The notes: generated by a model from the sequence alone, not told the origin. DNA of 64,000 nt from Chryseobacterium sp. ON_d1 (GCF_006829085.1 NZ_BJTC01000006.1:62001-126000), one strand, 5' to 3'; positions 53,243 to 63,468 are shown, counted from the first letter of the stretch. Made by a program: numbers and translations.

Positions 53243-54181
53243 CTAGTAATTCCACATATCATTTTCCATTTCCAGAATCTGTGCTTTGATTCTATCACTT
53301 TCTTCCAGCTGCTCATCAGCATTTTTAGGGATATAGTCTTTGATGGTACCGTCTCCTAAACCGGCAGAAGATTTATAGATAATAGAAGAGAATCTTCTTG
53401 CATTGATGATATCATCAAAAGATAAGTCAGCAGAAGAGTTTTTTCTATTAAAAACATAATTGTTTGCCAAAATATCTCTTGCACTTGGATAGTAGATCCA
53501 GAATAAGTCGATCAATTCATCAGCTCCTGCTAAAGGCTGCCCATCAGGACCAATTCTCCCTACAGATGTAGGATCTGGCCCCATGGCTGCGATACCAAGA
53601 GGTCTGTATTTCATTTGACCATCTCTTTTATCGATAAACCACATACCCATTACTTTAAGAACTTTTACTTTATCAGTAGTGGTTCTGATGATATCGGTTA
53701 ATCTTTTCTTTTCGTCTTCTGTAAGAGTTCTTCCTGAGTTAAGGATATCGATCGCCTCTTCATCTAATCTTACACTTTCCAATCTTTTCTGAATGGCTTC
53801 CGGAGTAAGTCTTGTAACAAAGTTTTCGTCATCATAAACTTCCTTGATGTCACCTTTAAGAGCTCCATCTAGTAATAACTGATATAAAGATCTTGTAGAA
53901 GTTGAAAGAAGACCATCCGGGTTATCATAGTAGAATGGCTGGTTGATCTTATCATTCATATCAATGATTTCCCAAACAAACATACTTTTGTAAATATCCT
54001 TCTCATCAACGAAACCATATTCAAGAGGTTTTACTTTATTGCTGATAACAGTATCCCCTGCTTTTCTCATAGATTCAGCTCTCATCTGTCTAAATTCTTC
54101 AGGAGAAGCAGCATTCAGAATAGTCTGGGAAAAAGCAAATCCCGAAACTAAAACTAAAAGGGTGCTAATATATTTTTTCAT
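53243..54181 (-). CDS. gldN: gliding motility / T9SS protein GldN
   Basis: The 312-residue exported protein (signal YISTLLVLVSGFAFSQ) has the GldN pattern: VISNKVKPLEYGFVDEKDIYKSMFVWEIIDMNDKINQPFYY, then SLYQLLLDGALKGDI and MWFIDKRDGQMKYRPLGIAAMGPDP, and DLFWIYYPSARDIL. In Flavobacterium, GldN with GldK forms the periplasmic ring of the type IX secretion system attached to the outer membrane. It is the last gene of gldKLMN, 22 bases after gldM. Confidence 0.96.
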   Translation of the reverse strand: MKKYISTLLVLVSGFAFSQTILNAASPEEFRQMRAESMRKAGDTVISNKVKPLEYGFVDEKDIYKSMFVWEIIDMNDKINQPFYYDNPDGLLSTSTRSLYQLLLDGALKGDIKEVYDDENFVTRLTPEAIQKRLESVRLDEEAIDILNSGRTLTEDEKKRLTDIIRTTTDKVKVLKVMGMWFIDKRDGQMKYRPLGIAAMGPDPTSVGRIGPDGQPLAGADELIDLFWIYYPSARDILANNYVFNRKNSSADLSFDDIINARRFSSIIYKSSAGLGDGTIKDYIPKNADEQLEESDRIKAQILEMENDMWNY

Positions 54182-54203
54182 AATATGATTTTACAAATTA
54201 ACC

Positions 54204-55796
54204 TTATTGAACATTAATAATTACAGGTGAAATTTCCTTAAGCTTCTGGTTTCCAAGTCCTGTAGCAGTCGCCTGAATATCATAGATCTGAACTACATCA
54301 CCAGGTCTAAGATTTCTAAGCATACCCTCTGCCCCTGATAATGAGCTACCCTGAATCAGAGTACCTGCTTTTCCTGGCAGCTTGATAATGAAGCTGTTTA
54401 CAGTGAATGAAACAGGGAAATCAAAATCTGGTAAAGTTGCTGAAACAATCTGGTTAGGTATAGAACCTGCCGGCATAAAGTTTACTGCTTTACCTCTGAT
54501 CTGACCCTGAGGTCTAGGGATATTCTTAATTCTGTATTCAAATACCTGAGAAACTGTCTTACCATATGGATCCGTACCTGATAATGTCAACTTAACCACA
54601 TTTCCTGTAGTAGGTGTTACATCCCATTTACCCTGACCTGTACTCTTCACAGTAGCTCCTGCAGCAGATAATGAAAGTTTAGAATTATCAGCCCCTAAGA
54701 TTGATCCTGAAACAGGGTTCTCAAGTCCTCTATACATTACATTCATTTTATCAGCAGAAAGCAATAATCCTTTCTCAAGTTTTACTTCTCTTGGTCCTGC
54801 AATGACATTATAAGTATGCGTCCAAGGGAAGCTTTGCGGCTTACCGGAAGCATCTGTCAATGTAATGGTACCACCTAATTTATGTTCACCAATTCCAGAA
54901 CCTGAAATCTGCATAATACCTTTACCGTTTTCTACTCTGCTAACACCAGAAATACTGATCTTATTGCTGTTGGAGTAGGTACCCAGCATTACTTTTACTT
55001 CAGCCTGTTTTCCAGCCTGGATATCTACCGGACCTGAAACAATAGGCTCATAGCTTGAGAACTTGATGTTCGCATCTACTTTTTCCTGAAGTAATAGGGC
55101 CAATGCATCAGACTGTACATTTCTGGCATCATTTTGGATAATTTCCAAATTAGATATTGCAGCAATTAGCGGCTGATGGTAAAATTTATTTTGGAACCAA
55201 GTCTTTTCATTTGGAGATGTTCCTTTAGGATATTCTGCAATTAGAGACTTATTAGCTCTTTCCACTAAATCTTTAAGTTGAGGATTATTTCCAAAAGTTG
55301 CATTGATATAGTTTCTTACATCATCAATTTTAGCTTTCAGATCTAATGCATTCTTTGAAGGTGTATTTTCATCTCCTTCCTTAAAGAAATATTCAGTAGT
55401 TGCTTCATTATTATTCAATGCAGCAAAATTCTCGCTTACATCAATATCTTTTCCTGTTTTAGGATCTTTATCATGAAACTCAGATTGTTTCTTTAATAAA
55501 TTTTTGACATCCTGAGCAGAATTTACCAACACATCAATCTTAGATTTCAATACTTTGTATTGTGCCCAAGGCTGTGCATAGGTATCGGGAACCTGTTGAG
55601 CTTTAGCTTCCAGGGTTCTTTCAAAGATCTTTTCGTTTTTCTTTTCTGTTAGAGTTCTTGTCTCATTCAATGCTCTGGTAGAGTCATAGTATGATCTGAT
55701 GATTTCTGCATCAATATTTAGGGCCATCATCGCGATGAACACCAAATACATCAGGTTGATCATCTTCTGACGAGGGGTCTGTTTTCCTTGTGCCAT
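54204..55796 (-). CDS. gldM: gliding motility / T9SS motor protein GldM
   Basis: The 530-residue protein has a short cytoplasmic start and one transmembrane helix (QKMINLMYLVFIAMMALNI, about residues 10-30). The large periplasmic part carries four domains, from the helical YYDSTRALNETRTLTEKKNEKIF-like N-terminal to the beta-rich SVTLPDFDFPVSFTVNSF-like C-terminal end (NQIVSATLPDFDFPVSFTV). With GldL, it converts proton flow into rotation of the T9SS and gliding machinery. It lies 53 bases downstream of gldL. Confidence 0.96.
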   Translation of the reverse strand: MAQGKQTPRQKMINLMYLVFIAMMALNIDAEIIRSYYDSTRALNETRTLTEKKNEKIFERTLEAKAQQVPDTYAQPWAQYKVLKSKIDVLVNSAQDVKNLLKKQSEFHDKDPKTGKDIDVSENFAALNNNEATTEYFFKEGDENTPSKNALDLKAKIDDVRNYINATFGNNPQLKDLVERANKSLIAEYPKGTSPNEKTWFQNKFYHQPLIAAISNLEIIQNDARNVQSDALALLLQEKVDANIKFSSYEPIVSGPVDIQAGKQAEVKVMLGTYSNSNKISISGVSRVENGKGIMQISGSGIGEHKLGGTITLTDASGKPQSFPWTHTYNVIAGPREVKLEKGLLLSADKMNVMYRGLENPVSGSILGADNSKLSLSAAGATVKSTGQGKWDVTPTTGNVVKLTLSGTDPYGKTVSQVFEYRIKNIPRPQGQIRGKAVNFMPAGSIPNQIVSATLPDFDFPVSFTVNSFIIKLPGKAGTLIQGSSLSGAEGMLRNLRPGDVVQIYDIQATATGLGNQKLKEISPVIINVQ

Positions 55797-55849
55797 TCTC
55801 TTTTCTTTGTTTTTTTGATTAAGTAGTTAAATTTAGAAATGGTTAGGAA

Positions 55850-56542
55850 TTAAGACTTCATAGCAGTTAACATACCACCATAAACTCTGTTTAAATTATT
55901 AAGATTAGTTGTTAAACCTTGTAACTCTTGGTTGAATTTCTCAGATTGCTCTGCAGATTTCTGCATATCTGCTACATATTTGTTGGCAAATTCAGATTGC
56001 TTTTTACCGCTTTCCAATTGCATCGCATAAAGTGCGTTCATGCTTTCCATATGCTGAGCTGCTTTATTTAGCTGATCGTTATATTTATGAGTGGAAGCAG
56101 ATACGTCAACGGTTTGATTGATCTGATCAACAGAGTTTGAAAATTTATCAATTCCTGTTCTTAATCTTTCAAATAACTGAACATCTAATCTTGCATCTTC
56201 AAGCATTTTATCCAATTTGCTGGAAAGGGAGTTTTCCAGTTCAGCAAACTGAGCACTTGTATTTTTAGTAGTAACGTTTGAGTGTAAAGGGTTTGGATTG
56301 GCATGTTTATCTAATAATTCAGGATAAACATTTTCCCAGGCATAAGACTCCTCAGTTTTTGGTGGGTCAAATGCGAAAATAATAAAGATAATCGCTTCAG
56401 TAATAAGCCCTACTGTAAGAGCCATATTCCCGTTGATGGGTCCCAGTGTAATGTGAGTAATTTTAAGCCAAGCTCCAAGAATTACAATTGCAGCACCGAA
56501 TGAATAAAAGAAATTCATCCAAGCATCTTTAGTCTTAAACAT
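55850..56542 (-). CDS. gldL: gliding motility / T9SS motor protein GldL
   Basis: The 230-residue protein begins MFKTKDAWMNFFYSFGAAIVILGAWLKITH, with two transmembrane helices (about residues 10-27 and 38-58). A conserved Lys and Glu within helices form the proton pathway (WLKITH and GLITEAIIFIIFAFDPP). The cytoplasmic coiled-coil part follows (TTKNTSAQFAELENSLSSKLDKMLEDA). GldL and GldM form the T9SS motor. It lies 57 bases downstream of gldK. Confidence 0.96.
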   Translation of the reverse strand: MFKTKDAWMNFFYSFGAAIVILGAWLKITHITLGPINGNMALTVGLITEAIIFIIFAFDPPKTEESYAWENVYPELLDKHANPNPLHSNVTTKNTSAQFAELENSLSSKLDKMLEDARLDVQLFERLRTGIDKFSNSVDQINQTVDVSASTHKYNDQLNKAAQHMESMNALYAMQLESGKKQSEFANKYVADMQKSAEQSEKFNQELQGLTTNLNNLNRVYGGMLTAMKS

Positions 56543-56599
56543 ATTGAGTTAGTTTTTTTAATGTTAAATAAAATTGTTATTGAAAAATTGTCTGGTTAG

Positions 56600-58021
56600 T
56601 TATCTGTTAATTCTTCTTGGCTTAACTGCTGCTTCAGGAATATCCTGAACTGTTCTGAATCCGATATAACTTCTCGCTGAATCTTTTCTTTCCCAGTCTC
56701 TGGCACCTGTCATTAGTGCAGATCCTATATCTTTCCAAGATCCACCTCTTACAGACTTCTTAGTATCCTTTTTATCTTTAGTAGAAGGATTGAGTGTAGA
56801 AGAGAATCCGTATGAAGAGTTGTTATATGAAGATGATGTCCACTCAGAAACGTTTCCAGCCATATCAAATAACCCAAACCCATTTTTCTTAAATTTCTTA
56901 ACTGGAGCTGTATATGTATAAGTACCCTTTTTCTCGTCTTCCATGTAGTTACCTCTCTTAGGTTTGAAGTTGGCAAGGTAGCAACCTCTGTCGTCCATTA
57001 AATATGGACCTCCCCAAGGATAAGTAGCATTTTGCATTCCGCCTCTTGCAGCATATTCCCATTCGGTTTCTGTTGGAAGACGGAACTCTAATGGTCTTTG
57101 TTTTTTTCTTTTTAAACTTTCGTTGTAATCTGTTTTCAATTTAGATCTGAAGTTACAATAAGCCCTTGCCTGATCCCAGGTAACCCCAACAACAGGATAG
57201 TCTTTGTAAGCCTTGTGCCAGAAATACTGTTCAAACAATGGCTCATTGTAAGCAAAGTGGAAATCTTTTACCCAAACGGTAGTATCAGGATAGATCGCAA
57301 TACTTTCGCTTCTCAGGTAATTAGCTCCTCTTTCGTTATCAGCAACTGCAGCATCCATATCTCCCCAACGGTAAGTATATTTAAGCTTGCTTACATCTAG
57401 AATTCTTTCGTTTCCAATTCTTGAAGAAGTAGGCAGATACATAGATTCTAAAACCTCTGCGTATTCTACATCCGGATATTTTGATGTGCTCCAGTGTAAA
57501 GGAATTTTCCAATCTAATCTTTTGCTGGCATCATATCCTCCATCTTCTCGGCCTCCCTGGCCTTCCATATATTCTTGATAAGGTGTTAAGTTTTCTTCTT
57601 TTTTAGCAAGGTATGCATAATCTCCTATGCTTGCTCCTCTACGTCCGCCTTCATCACCGCCTTCTCCGGCAGCTTCAGCAAGTAAAGTTCTCGCGATAGA
57701 GTCTCTTACATAATTGATAAATACTCTGTACTCCGCATTGGTAGTTTCTGCTTCATCCATGAAGAAAGAAGAAACAGTAACCGTCTTCAATGATGCTTTT
57801 TCAGGTGTATGTGTTGGATCCTGGTCTGCTAAACCAGCCACAAATGAACCTGCAGGAATAGCGACCATTCCGTATGGTCTTTCCGCAACAAATGATTTAG
57901 TTTTTTCTCTTGGTATCAATTCTCCTTTTGTTCCTGGCTTCCCTACAGAAGAGCTGCCACCACCTGAACAAGATACCGATGCTACCGACGCAGACAATAA
58001 TAAAAGAAATATCCTTTTCAT
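56600..58021 (-). CDS. gldK: gliding motility / T9SS lipoprotein GldK
   Basis: The 473-residue outer-membrane lipoprotein has a lipobox at VASVSC (Cys about residue 18). A formylglycine-generating-enzyme-like (SUMF) fold follows: YGMVAIPAGSFVAG, DEAETTNAEYRVFINYV, YPVVGVTWDQARAYCNFRSK, FRLPTETEWEYAARGG and GNVSEWTSSSYN, then SVRGGSWKDI and IGFRTVQD. It builds the T9SS ring with GldN on the outer membrane. A glycine-rich segment near residues 115-130 (AAGEGGDEGGRRGA) is unusual but within family variation. It is the first gene of the operon. Confidence 0.96.
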   Translation of the reverse strand: MKRIFLLLLSASVASVSCSGGGSSSVGKPGTKGELIPREKTKSFVAERPYGMVAIPAGSFVAGLADQDPTHTPEKASLKTVTVSSFFMDEAETTNAEYRVFINYVRDSIARTLLAEAAGEGGDEGGRRGASIGDYAYLAKKEENLTPYQEYMEGQGGREDGGYDASKRLDWKIPLHWSTSKYPDVEYAEVLESMYLPTSSRIGNERILDVSKLKYTYRWGDMDAAVADNERGANYLRSESIAIYPDTTVWVKDFHFAYNEPLFEQYFWHKAYKDYPVVGVTWDQARAYCNFRSKLKTDYNESLKRKKQRPLEFRLPTETEWEYAARGGMQNATYPWGGPYLMDDRGCYLANFKPKRGNYMEDEKKGTYTYTAPVKKFKKNGFGLFDMAGNVSEWTSSSYNNSSYGFSSTLNPSTKDKKDTKKSVRGGSWKDIGSALMTGARDWERKDSARSYIGFRTVQDIPEAAVKPRRINR

Positions 58022-58129
58022 GTTAATTTTTATAATTAAGCCGTAAATATATAATTTTTTTAAGAAACTTTTAAGATTTTTTTTGAAATAACGGAAGAAA
58101 TCTAAATTTATTTTATTTACAACAACTTT

Positions 58130-59983
58130 TTATTCCACGGTTACGGATTTTGCAAGGTTTCTCGGTTGATCTACGTTGGCTCCTCTGTATACTGCAATGT
58201 AGTAAGCAAGCAGTTGCAGAGGCACGGAAGCAACGATAGGAGAGAAACATTCTGAAGTTTCAGGGATTTCGATAACATAATCTGCCATTTCGCTCACCTG
58301 ACGGTCTCCTTTGTTCACAACAGCGATAATTTTTCCTTTTCTCGCCTTAATTTCCTGAACATTACTTACAATTTTATCATAGTGGCCCTTTTTAGGAGCT
58401 ATAATTACAATTGGCATATTCTCATCGATCAGGGCAATCGGACCATGCTTCATTTCCGCAGCCGGATATCCTTCTGCATGGATATAAGAGATTTCTTTTA
58501 ATTTTAATGCACCTTCCAAGGCTGCAGGATAATTGTATCCTCTTCCAAGATAAAGGAAGTTCGTTGCTGACACGAAATCTTTTGCAATATTCTGGGTAAG
58601 CTCATGAGTCGTATTCAACACTTCTTCAATTTTCTTAGGAATAGCATCAAGCTCAGAAATTAAGCTCATAAATTCAGCATTTCCTAAATTTCCGTTGTGT
58701 TTCCCTAATTTAAATGCAATTAATGTAAGGATAGTAAGCTGAGCAGTAAATGCTTTTGTAGAAGCAACTCCAATTTCAGGACCTGCATGCGTATATGAAC
58801 CAGCATCTGTAATTCTTGCGATTGAAGAATCAACAACATTACATATACCATATATAAATGCTCCTTTTTCTTTTGCCAGTTTTAAAGCAGCCATTGTATC
58901 AGCCGTCTCTCCAGATTGAGAGATAGCAATTACCACATCTTTATCTGTAATAATCGGATTTCTGTATCTGAACTCTGACGCATATTCTACTTCTACAGGG
59001 ATTCTTGCATATTCCTCTATCAGATACTCTCCGATAAGACCGGCATGCCACGAAGTTCCACAGGCAATGATGATAATTCTGTTGGCATTTTTAAATTTCT
59101 CTACGTGATCCCAGATTCCTGCCATTTTGATAATCCCTTCATCTACAAGAAGTCTACCTCTCATGGTATCATGTACAGATTTTGGCTGTTCGAAGATTTC
59201 TTTAAGCATAAAATGCTCGTATCCTCCTTTTTCAATCTGCTCAAGACTTAGCTTAAGTTCTTGAATTTCAGGTTCAATCTTAGAATTCTCATTGATGGTT
59301 CTGATATCAACCCCACCTTCAAGCGAAATGGTTGCCATATGCCCTTCTTCTAGATAAATAGCCTCTTTTGTAAATTCTACAAAAGGAGAAGCATCAGATG
59401 CAATAAAATATTCTTTATCTCCGATCCCGATTGCCAGAGGAGATCCCAGTCTTCCTACCACCAATACTCCAGGATAATCTTCGTGAAGTACAGTGATCGC
59501 ATAGGCTCCATACACCTCGTTCAGTGCATATCTTACTGCTGTCGGGAAATCAGTATCAGAATTAAGATCCATAAAATACTGGATAAGATTTACCAATACT
59601 TCCGTATCTGTTTCTGATTTGAAGGTAAAGCCTTTTTCAGTAAGCATGGTTTTAATGGTATCATAGTTTTCGATAATACCATTATGTACAATTGCGATCT
59701 TTCCGTTATTTGACAGATGCGGATGGGAGTTTCTGTCACTTGGAACACCATGGGTAGCCCATCGGGTATGCCCCATTCCAATTTTAGACTTCCCTTTCAG
59801 TTCTTTCGAAATATTCACCAAATCCTCAACTTTACCTTTTGTCTTTTCAACTTCCAGCTTATTATCTGGACTTTCTAAAACAATTCCGGCACTGTCATAC
59901 CCTCTATATTCCAATCTTCTAAGACCGTTAATTACAATTTCGTAAGCGTCTTGAAAACCTGTATATCCTACTATTCCGCACAT
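58130..59983 (-). CDS. glmS: glucosamine-fructose-6-phosphate aminotransferase
   Basis: The 617-residue protein starts MCGIVGY, with the catalytic Cys2 after Met removal. The glutamine amidotransferase domain (GMGHTRWATHGVPSDRNSHPH, about residues 70-90) is followed by two SIS sugar-isomerase domains (ISQSGETADTMAALKLAKE near residue 350; LYLGRGYNYPAALEGALKLKEISY) and the C-terminal NLAKSVTVE. It makes glucosamine-6-phosphate for cell-wall and lipopolysaccharide synthesis. It lies between gldK and a DUF4270 gene, an order I recall from other flavobacteria. Confidence 0.98.
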   Translation of the reverse strand: MCGIVGYTGFQDAYEIVINGLRRLEYRGYDSAGIVLESPDNKLEVEKTKGKVEDLVNISKELKGKSKIGMGHTRWATHGVPSDRNSHPHLSNNGKIAIVHNGIIENYDTIKTMLTEKGFTFKSETDTEVLVNLIQYFMDLNSDTDFPTAVRYALNEVYGAYAITVLHEDYPGVLVVGRLGSPLAIGIGDKEYFIASDASPFVEFTKEAIYLEEGHMATISLEGGVDIRTINENSKIEPEIQELKLSLEQIEKGGYEHFMLKEIFEQPKSVHDTMRGRLLVDEGIIKMAGIWDHVEKFKNANRIIIIACGTSWHAGLIGEYLIEEYARIPVEVEYASEFRYRNPIITDKDVVIAISQSGETADTMAALKLAKEKGAFIYGICNVVDSSIARITDAGSYTHAGPEIGVASTKAFTAQLTILTLIAFKLGKHNGNLGNAEFMSLISELDAIPKKIEEVLNTTHELTQNIAKDFVSATNFLYLGRGYNYPAALEGALKLKEISYIHAEGYPAAEMKHGPIALIDENMPIVIIAPKKGHYDKIVSNVQEIKARKGKIIAVVNKGDRQVSEMADYVIEIPETSECFSPIVASVPLQLLAYYIAVYRGANVDQPRNLAKSVTVE

Positions 59984-60011
59984 ATTATTTTGTCTAGTGT
60001 TTTATTGTGTT

Positions 60012-61664
60012 CTATTTTTTTGTAGCGTACGTCACTTTTAACTGTACTCTGTTTTCATTTGTTTTATCCGTTCCCGTAAGAATAATTCTGTTCATATCAA
60101 ATGCTCTTGTTGTATTACGAACTCCCAAAAGGGTACCGGTAGCATTGGCAGCAAATGATCCTGCACTGATATATAATAGCTTATTCACTACTGGCTGATC
60201 ATTTCCACTTGAGTCTTTTTCTGTTTTTTGTTCAACAATATCCTTTAATGCCTTGGTAACTATAAAATCATAATATTCAGGCTTATTGTCTTTACTTTTA
60301 TTATAATAATACAATCCAAGACCGTTCAGTAAATCTGATGTAAATGCCAGTTTAGAGTAATCAATTGTAGTATTTGCCAATGGGTTTGTAAGAAGGATAA
60401 ATCTACGGTCTTCTGTAGATCCAGTATTTTTCCAGCTGGCAGGGTCTACATATATTCTGATCTTAGCACTCAGAATACCTGCTTTATCTTTGTTGTAAAT
60501 ATCTCTAAGCTGGGCAATCGTCTCATCCTTAATTTTAACAGCAACAGAAGGACCTCCCATTCCCTGAACAAAAAGTCTCGCGTCACCTTCAGAAGGCTTG
60601 CTTGATGCCAGCGCACCTGCAACTGAAGTTCCTGCTCTTTCATATTCGTATAGGCCCAGGTGAGCATTAGGAGCTCCAAGGTTGAATTTAAGTGTTGTCT
60701 GCGGTCTTGTTGTAGTTCCGTTGTCCGTTTTATCATATTTATAATACATGATAAGTTCCAGATCATTAGGGGAGAACTGATACAGGTATCTGTCTGTTTC
60801 ATCCACAGAAATTTTTATTCCTTTAAAATACCTGATAAAGTTAGCTGCATCCTGAAGTTCAGGCTTTCCCTTTTTATCAAGAATATGAGTCTGGAAAAAG
60901 TCTGTATTGCTCAATTTTATTCTGAATCCAAGATTTCCTGTAAACACAACCGAGTTATCGGATTTTTTCGTAACAGATAAAGAGCTGACATTGCCATCAA
61001 ATACTCCTGATCCTAACAGTTCGCCAGTACTTAAAGTCTTATTGGAACGTTTGAAACTATCATCATTGGTATCTAAGAATGTAGTTACTTCATGTACATT
61101 GATTTTCATTGATTTTGAAGCACCTCCAATTTTACCGTATTTACGAACAGGATAAGTTTTTTTCTCAATCGAAACAGCCGTAGCCACTCCATCTACAGGA
61201 AAATCACTTTTATCAAATGTATTGGTCTTTAATGAATCACTTTCAAAAAAATAAGTATTCGTTGTGGTATTTGCAGGTGGTCTCACGACAAGAACCACAG
61301 AGTCTACTTTTGGATTGGCGCCGTTAAAGTCGAAATTATCTACCGGCATTCTTAACTGAGTAACATAAGATGCCCTCTGCATCCCGAACTGATTTTCAGT
61401 AAAAGCACCAAGAACTCCTACAGTTAAAGCGGTACCGCTTTCATTCAATCCGTTAATTAATCTTGACGCATCACTTCTGATTGAGTCATTATTATTATAG
61501 TTGTACGCAATAACGTCATATGAAACTTCATTTCCTTGCGCTGCATCATTATTGAACAACTGCTCGCCCAAAGAATCCGGATCAGGTTCACAGTTATAAA
61601 GGATTGTACTTCCGAAAATCGCCAGTAAAAGTATGGCGAAGGTCCTTTTAAGATTATGAGTCAT
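60012..61664 (-). CDS. DUF4270 family lipoprotein
   Basis: The 550-residue lipoprotein (lipobox STILYNC, Cys about 25) begins its mature part with EPDPDSLGEQLF. It has the DUF4270 markers GNEVSYDVIAYNYNNNDSIRSD, LTVGVLGAFTENQFGMQRASYVTQLRMP and a long beta-rich body ending in RVQLKVTYATKK. The family is restricted mainly to Bacteroidota; it has no established function. It lies 28 bases upstream of glmS and 13 bases after the GT5-like gene, so the three may be co-transcribed. Confidence 0.88.
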   Translation of the reverse strand: MTHNLKRTFAILLLAIFGSTILYNCEPDPDSLGEQLFNNDAAQGNEVSYDVIAYNYNNNDSIRSDASRLINGLNESGTALTVGVLGAFTENQFGMQRASYVTQLRMPVDNFDFNGANPKVDSVVLVVRPPANTTTNTYFFESDSLKTNTFDKSDFPVDGVATAVSIEKKTYPVRKYGKIGGASKSMKINVHEVTTFLDTNDDSFKRSNKTLSTGELLGSGVFDGNVSSLSVTKKSDNSVVFTGNLGFRIKLSNTDFFQTHILDKKGKPELQDAANFIRYFKGIKISVDETDRYLYQFSPNDLELIMYYKYDKTDNGTTTRPQTTLKFNLGAPNAHLGLYEYERAGTSVAGALASSKPSEGDARLFVQGMGGPSVAVKIKDETIAQLRDIYNKDKAGILSAKIRIYVDPASWKNTGSTEDRRFILLTNPLANTTIDYSKLAFTSDLLNGLGLYYYNKSKDNKPEYYDFIVTKALKDIVEQKTEKDSSGNDQPVVNKLLYISAGSFAANATGTLLGVRNTTRAFDMNRIILTGTDKTNENRVQLKVTYATKK

Positions 61665-61677
61665 TAAAAATGTGTTT

Positions 61678-62448
61678 TTAATAAAGTTGATTTATAGAAT
61701 CTATGTCCAGATATTCCGACTTTTGGGTAGCAGTTTCATTGAAAGCCTTATCCAGGTCTTCATCAAGGAACTCATCCCCTTTCACAACGGCATCCACATA
61801 GTTCATACTTTCGATAACAAAACTTTTAATAGTTGGGTTATCTAACGCTTTTAATCCTGAAATATTATCAAACTGAAGTTTTTCATCTATTTTTTTATCC
61901 AGGTCTGCATCTTTCTCATTGTAAAGAGAAAGTACAATTTTTGCGTCTTTGAAATAAGTATCTGATTCGTAATAAGTTTTAAGATAAATTGGAACGAAAG
62001 AAGACATCCATCCGTTCAAGTGGATAACATCGGGTACCCAGTTTAGCTTTTTAATGGTTTCAATAACTCCTCTGGCAAAGAATATAGCTCTTTCGTCATT
62101 GTCTTCGAAAGGGTTTCCTTCATCATCGAAATAATATTGCTTTCTTTTGAAGTATTCTTCATTGTCAATAAAGTAAACCTGAAGTCTTTCCCCCGGAAGC
62201 GACGCTACTTTAATGATCAGAGGCTGATCCAGGTCATTGATAATAATATTCATCCCTGAAAGACGGATTACTTCATGAAGCTGGAACTTTCTCTCACTTA
62301 TTTGTCCAAATCTTGGCATAAAAACTCTTACATCATTGCCTTCTTGGTGCATCTTAAGTGCCATTTTGTTTACCACTGCAGCCATATTTGTGTCTTCCTG
62401 ATATGGATACATCTCTGTAGTAATGTACAGTATTTTTTGATTCGGCAT
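61678..62448 (-). CDS. GT5 starch/glycogen synthase N-terminal-half protein
   Basis: The preferred start (MPNQKILYITTEMYPYQEDTNMAA) gives 256 residues; an earlier Met at 62490 is possible. It has the GT5 opening ITTEMYPY and AAVVNKMALKMHQEGNDVRVFMPRFG, DDEGNPFEDNDERAIFFARGVIETI and PDVIHLNGWMSSFVPIYLK, all from the N-terminal Rossmann half of glycogen synthase. The C-terminal half that binds ADP-glucose is absent. It may be a binding or regulatory protein rather than a glucosyltransferase. It is divergent from panC. Confidence 0.85.
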   Translation of the reverse strand: MPNQKILYITTEMYPYQEDTNMAAVVNKMALKMHQEGNDVRVFMPRFGQISERKFQLHEVIRLSGMNIIINDLDQPLIIKVASLPGERLQVYFIDNEEYFKRKQYYFDDEGNPFEDNDERAIFFARGVIETIKKLNWVPDVIHLNGWMSSFVPIYLKTYYESDTYFKDAKIVLSLYNEKDADLDKKIDEKLQFDNISGLKALDNPTIKSFVIESMNYVDAVVKGDEFLDEDLDKAFNETATQKSEYLDIDSINQLY

Positions 62449-62591
62449 AAACTTTCTATCTAATTTTTGTAAAAATGCTTTAATGTGCAAAATTACAAAA
62501 AAACATCCAACATTATTTTAATTAACATTTTTTTACGAAAATTACCTTTTCCAATTTATTAAAACCCCATATTATTATGCGATATTTTTAG

Positions 62592-62599
62592 TATTTTTG
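62592..62599 (+). promoter_or_regulatory. possible -7 element of panC
   Basis: TATTTTTG at 62592-62599 matches TAnnTTTG and lies 20 bases before the panC start. No TTTG is present at the -33 distance, so the promoter is weak evidence. Confidence 0.4.
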
Positions 62600-62619
62600 A
62601 AATAGTATTAAAATAAACT

Positions 62620-63468
62620 ATGGAAGTTATAAAAAACAGGAAGGTCCTTCAGGATTTCATTGAAAGACAGAAGGAAATGGGAAAAAAAATTGGCTTTGCT
62701 CCTACTATGGGAGCCTTACACAAAGGCCATCTTTCTCTGTATGAAGAGGCAAGAAAAGAAAATGATCTTGTCATTTCTTCAATTTTTGTAAATCCAACCC
62801 AGTTCAATAATCCTGAAGATCTTGAAAAATATCCAAGAGATATTAACAGGGACATTCTTATTCTGCAGAATTCAGGGCTTGTAGATGCTGTATACATTCC
62901 TGAAGTTGCAGATATTTACCCTGAAAAAACAGAAAGTCAGCATTATGATTTTGATGGTTTGGAAAATGAGATGGAAGGAAAATCAAGACCCGGACATTTC
63001 GACGGAGTAGGAACCGTTGTAGAAGAACTTTTCAGACAGGTACAGCCAGACCATGCTTATTTTGGTGAAAAAGATTTCCAGCAGCTTGCCATTATTAAAA
63101 AAATGGTAGAGAAAAAACATCTCCCTGTTAAAATAACCGGAGTTCCTATTTACAGAGCAGAAAACGGATTAGCATTAAGTTCAAGAAACCAAAGACTTCA
63201 TGAAGACCGTAAAGAAGCTTCAAAAGTTATCTATGAGACTTTAAAAAAAGTAAACGACTGGTTCAGAACCGTTACTATACCAGAAATCAAGCAAAGAGTA
63301 ACTGATATTTTCGATGACCAGCAGGGAATGAAACTCGAATACTTCCTGATAGCGGATGAAAAGACACTGCAGGAAACAGATTTCTTCTATAAGGACAGAA
63401 ATTTCAGAGCATTTATAGTAGTTGTTGTAGATGGTGTAAGATTAATTGACAATATGCATCTGGATTAA
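62620..63468 (+). CDS. panC: pantothenate synthetase
   Basis: The 282-residue protein has the nucleotidyltransferase motif FAPTMGALHKGHLSL (about residues 27-41, with the HxGH-type signature) and the later ALSSRNQRL box (about residues 183-191). It also has YFGEKDFQQLAIIKKMV and FVNPTQFNNPEDLEKYPR, which bind pantoate. It joins pantoate and beta-alanine with ATP to make pantothenate for coenzyme A. No other pan genes are adjacent. A terminator follows. Confidence 0.97.
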   Translation: MEVIKNRKVLQDFIERQKEMGKKIGFAPTMGALHKGHLSLYEEARKENDLVISSIFVNPTQFNNPEDLEKYPRDINRDILILQNSGLVDAVYIPEVADIYPEKTESQHYDFDGLENEMEGKSRPGHFDGVGTVVEELFRQVQPDHAYFGEKDFQQLAIIKKMVEKKHLPVKITGVPIYRAENGLALSSRNQRLHEDRKEASKVIYETLKKVNDWFRTVTIPEIKQRVTDIFDDQQGMKLEYFLIADEKTLQETDFFYKDRNFRAFIVVVVDGVRLIDNMHLD

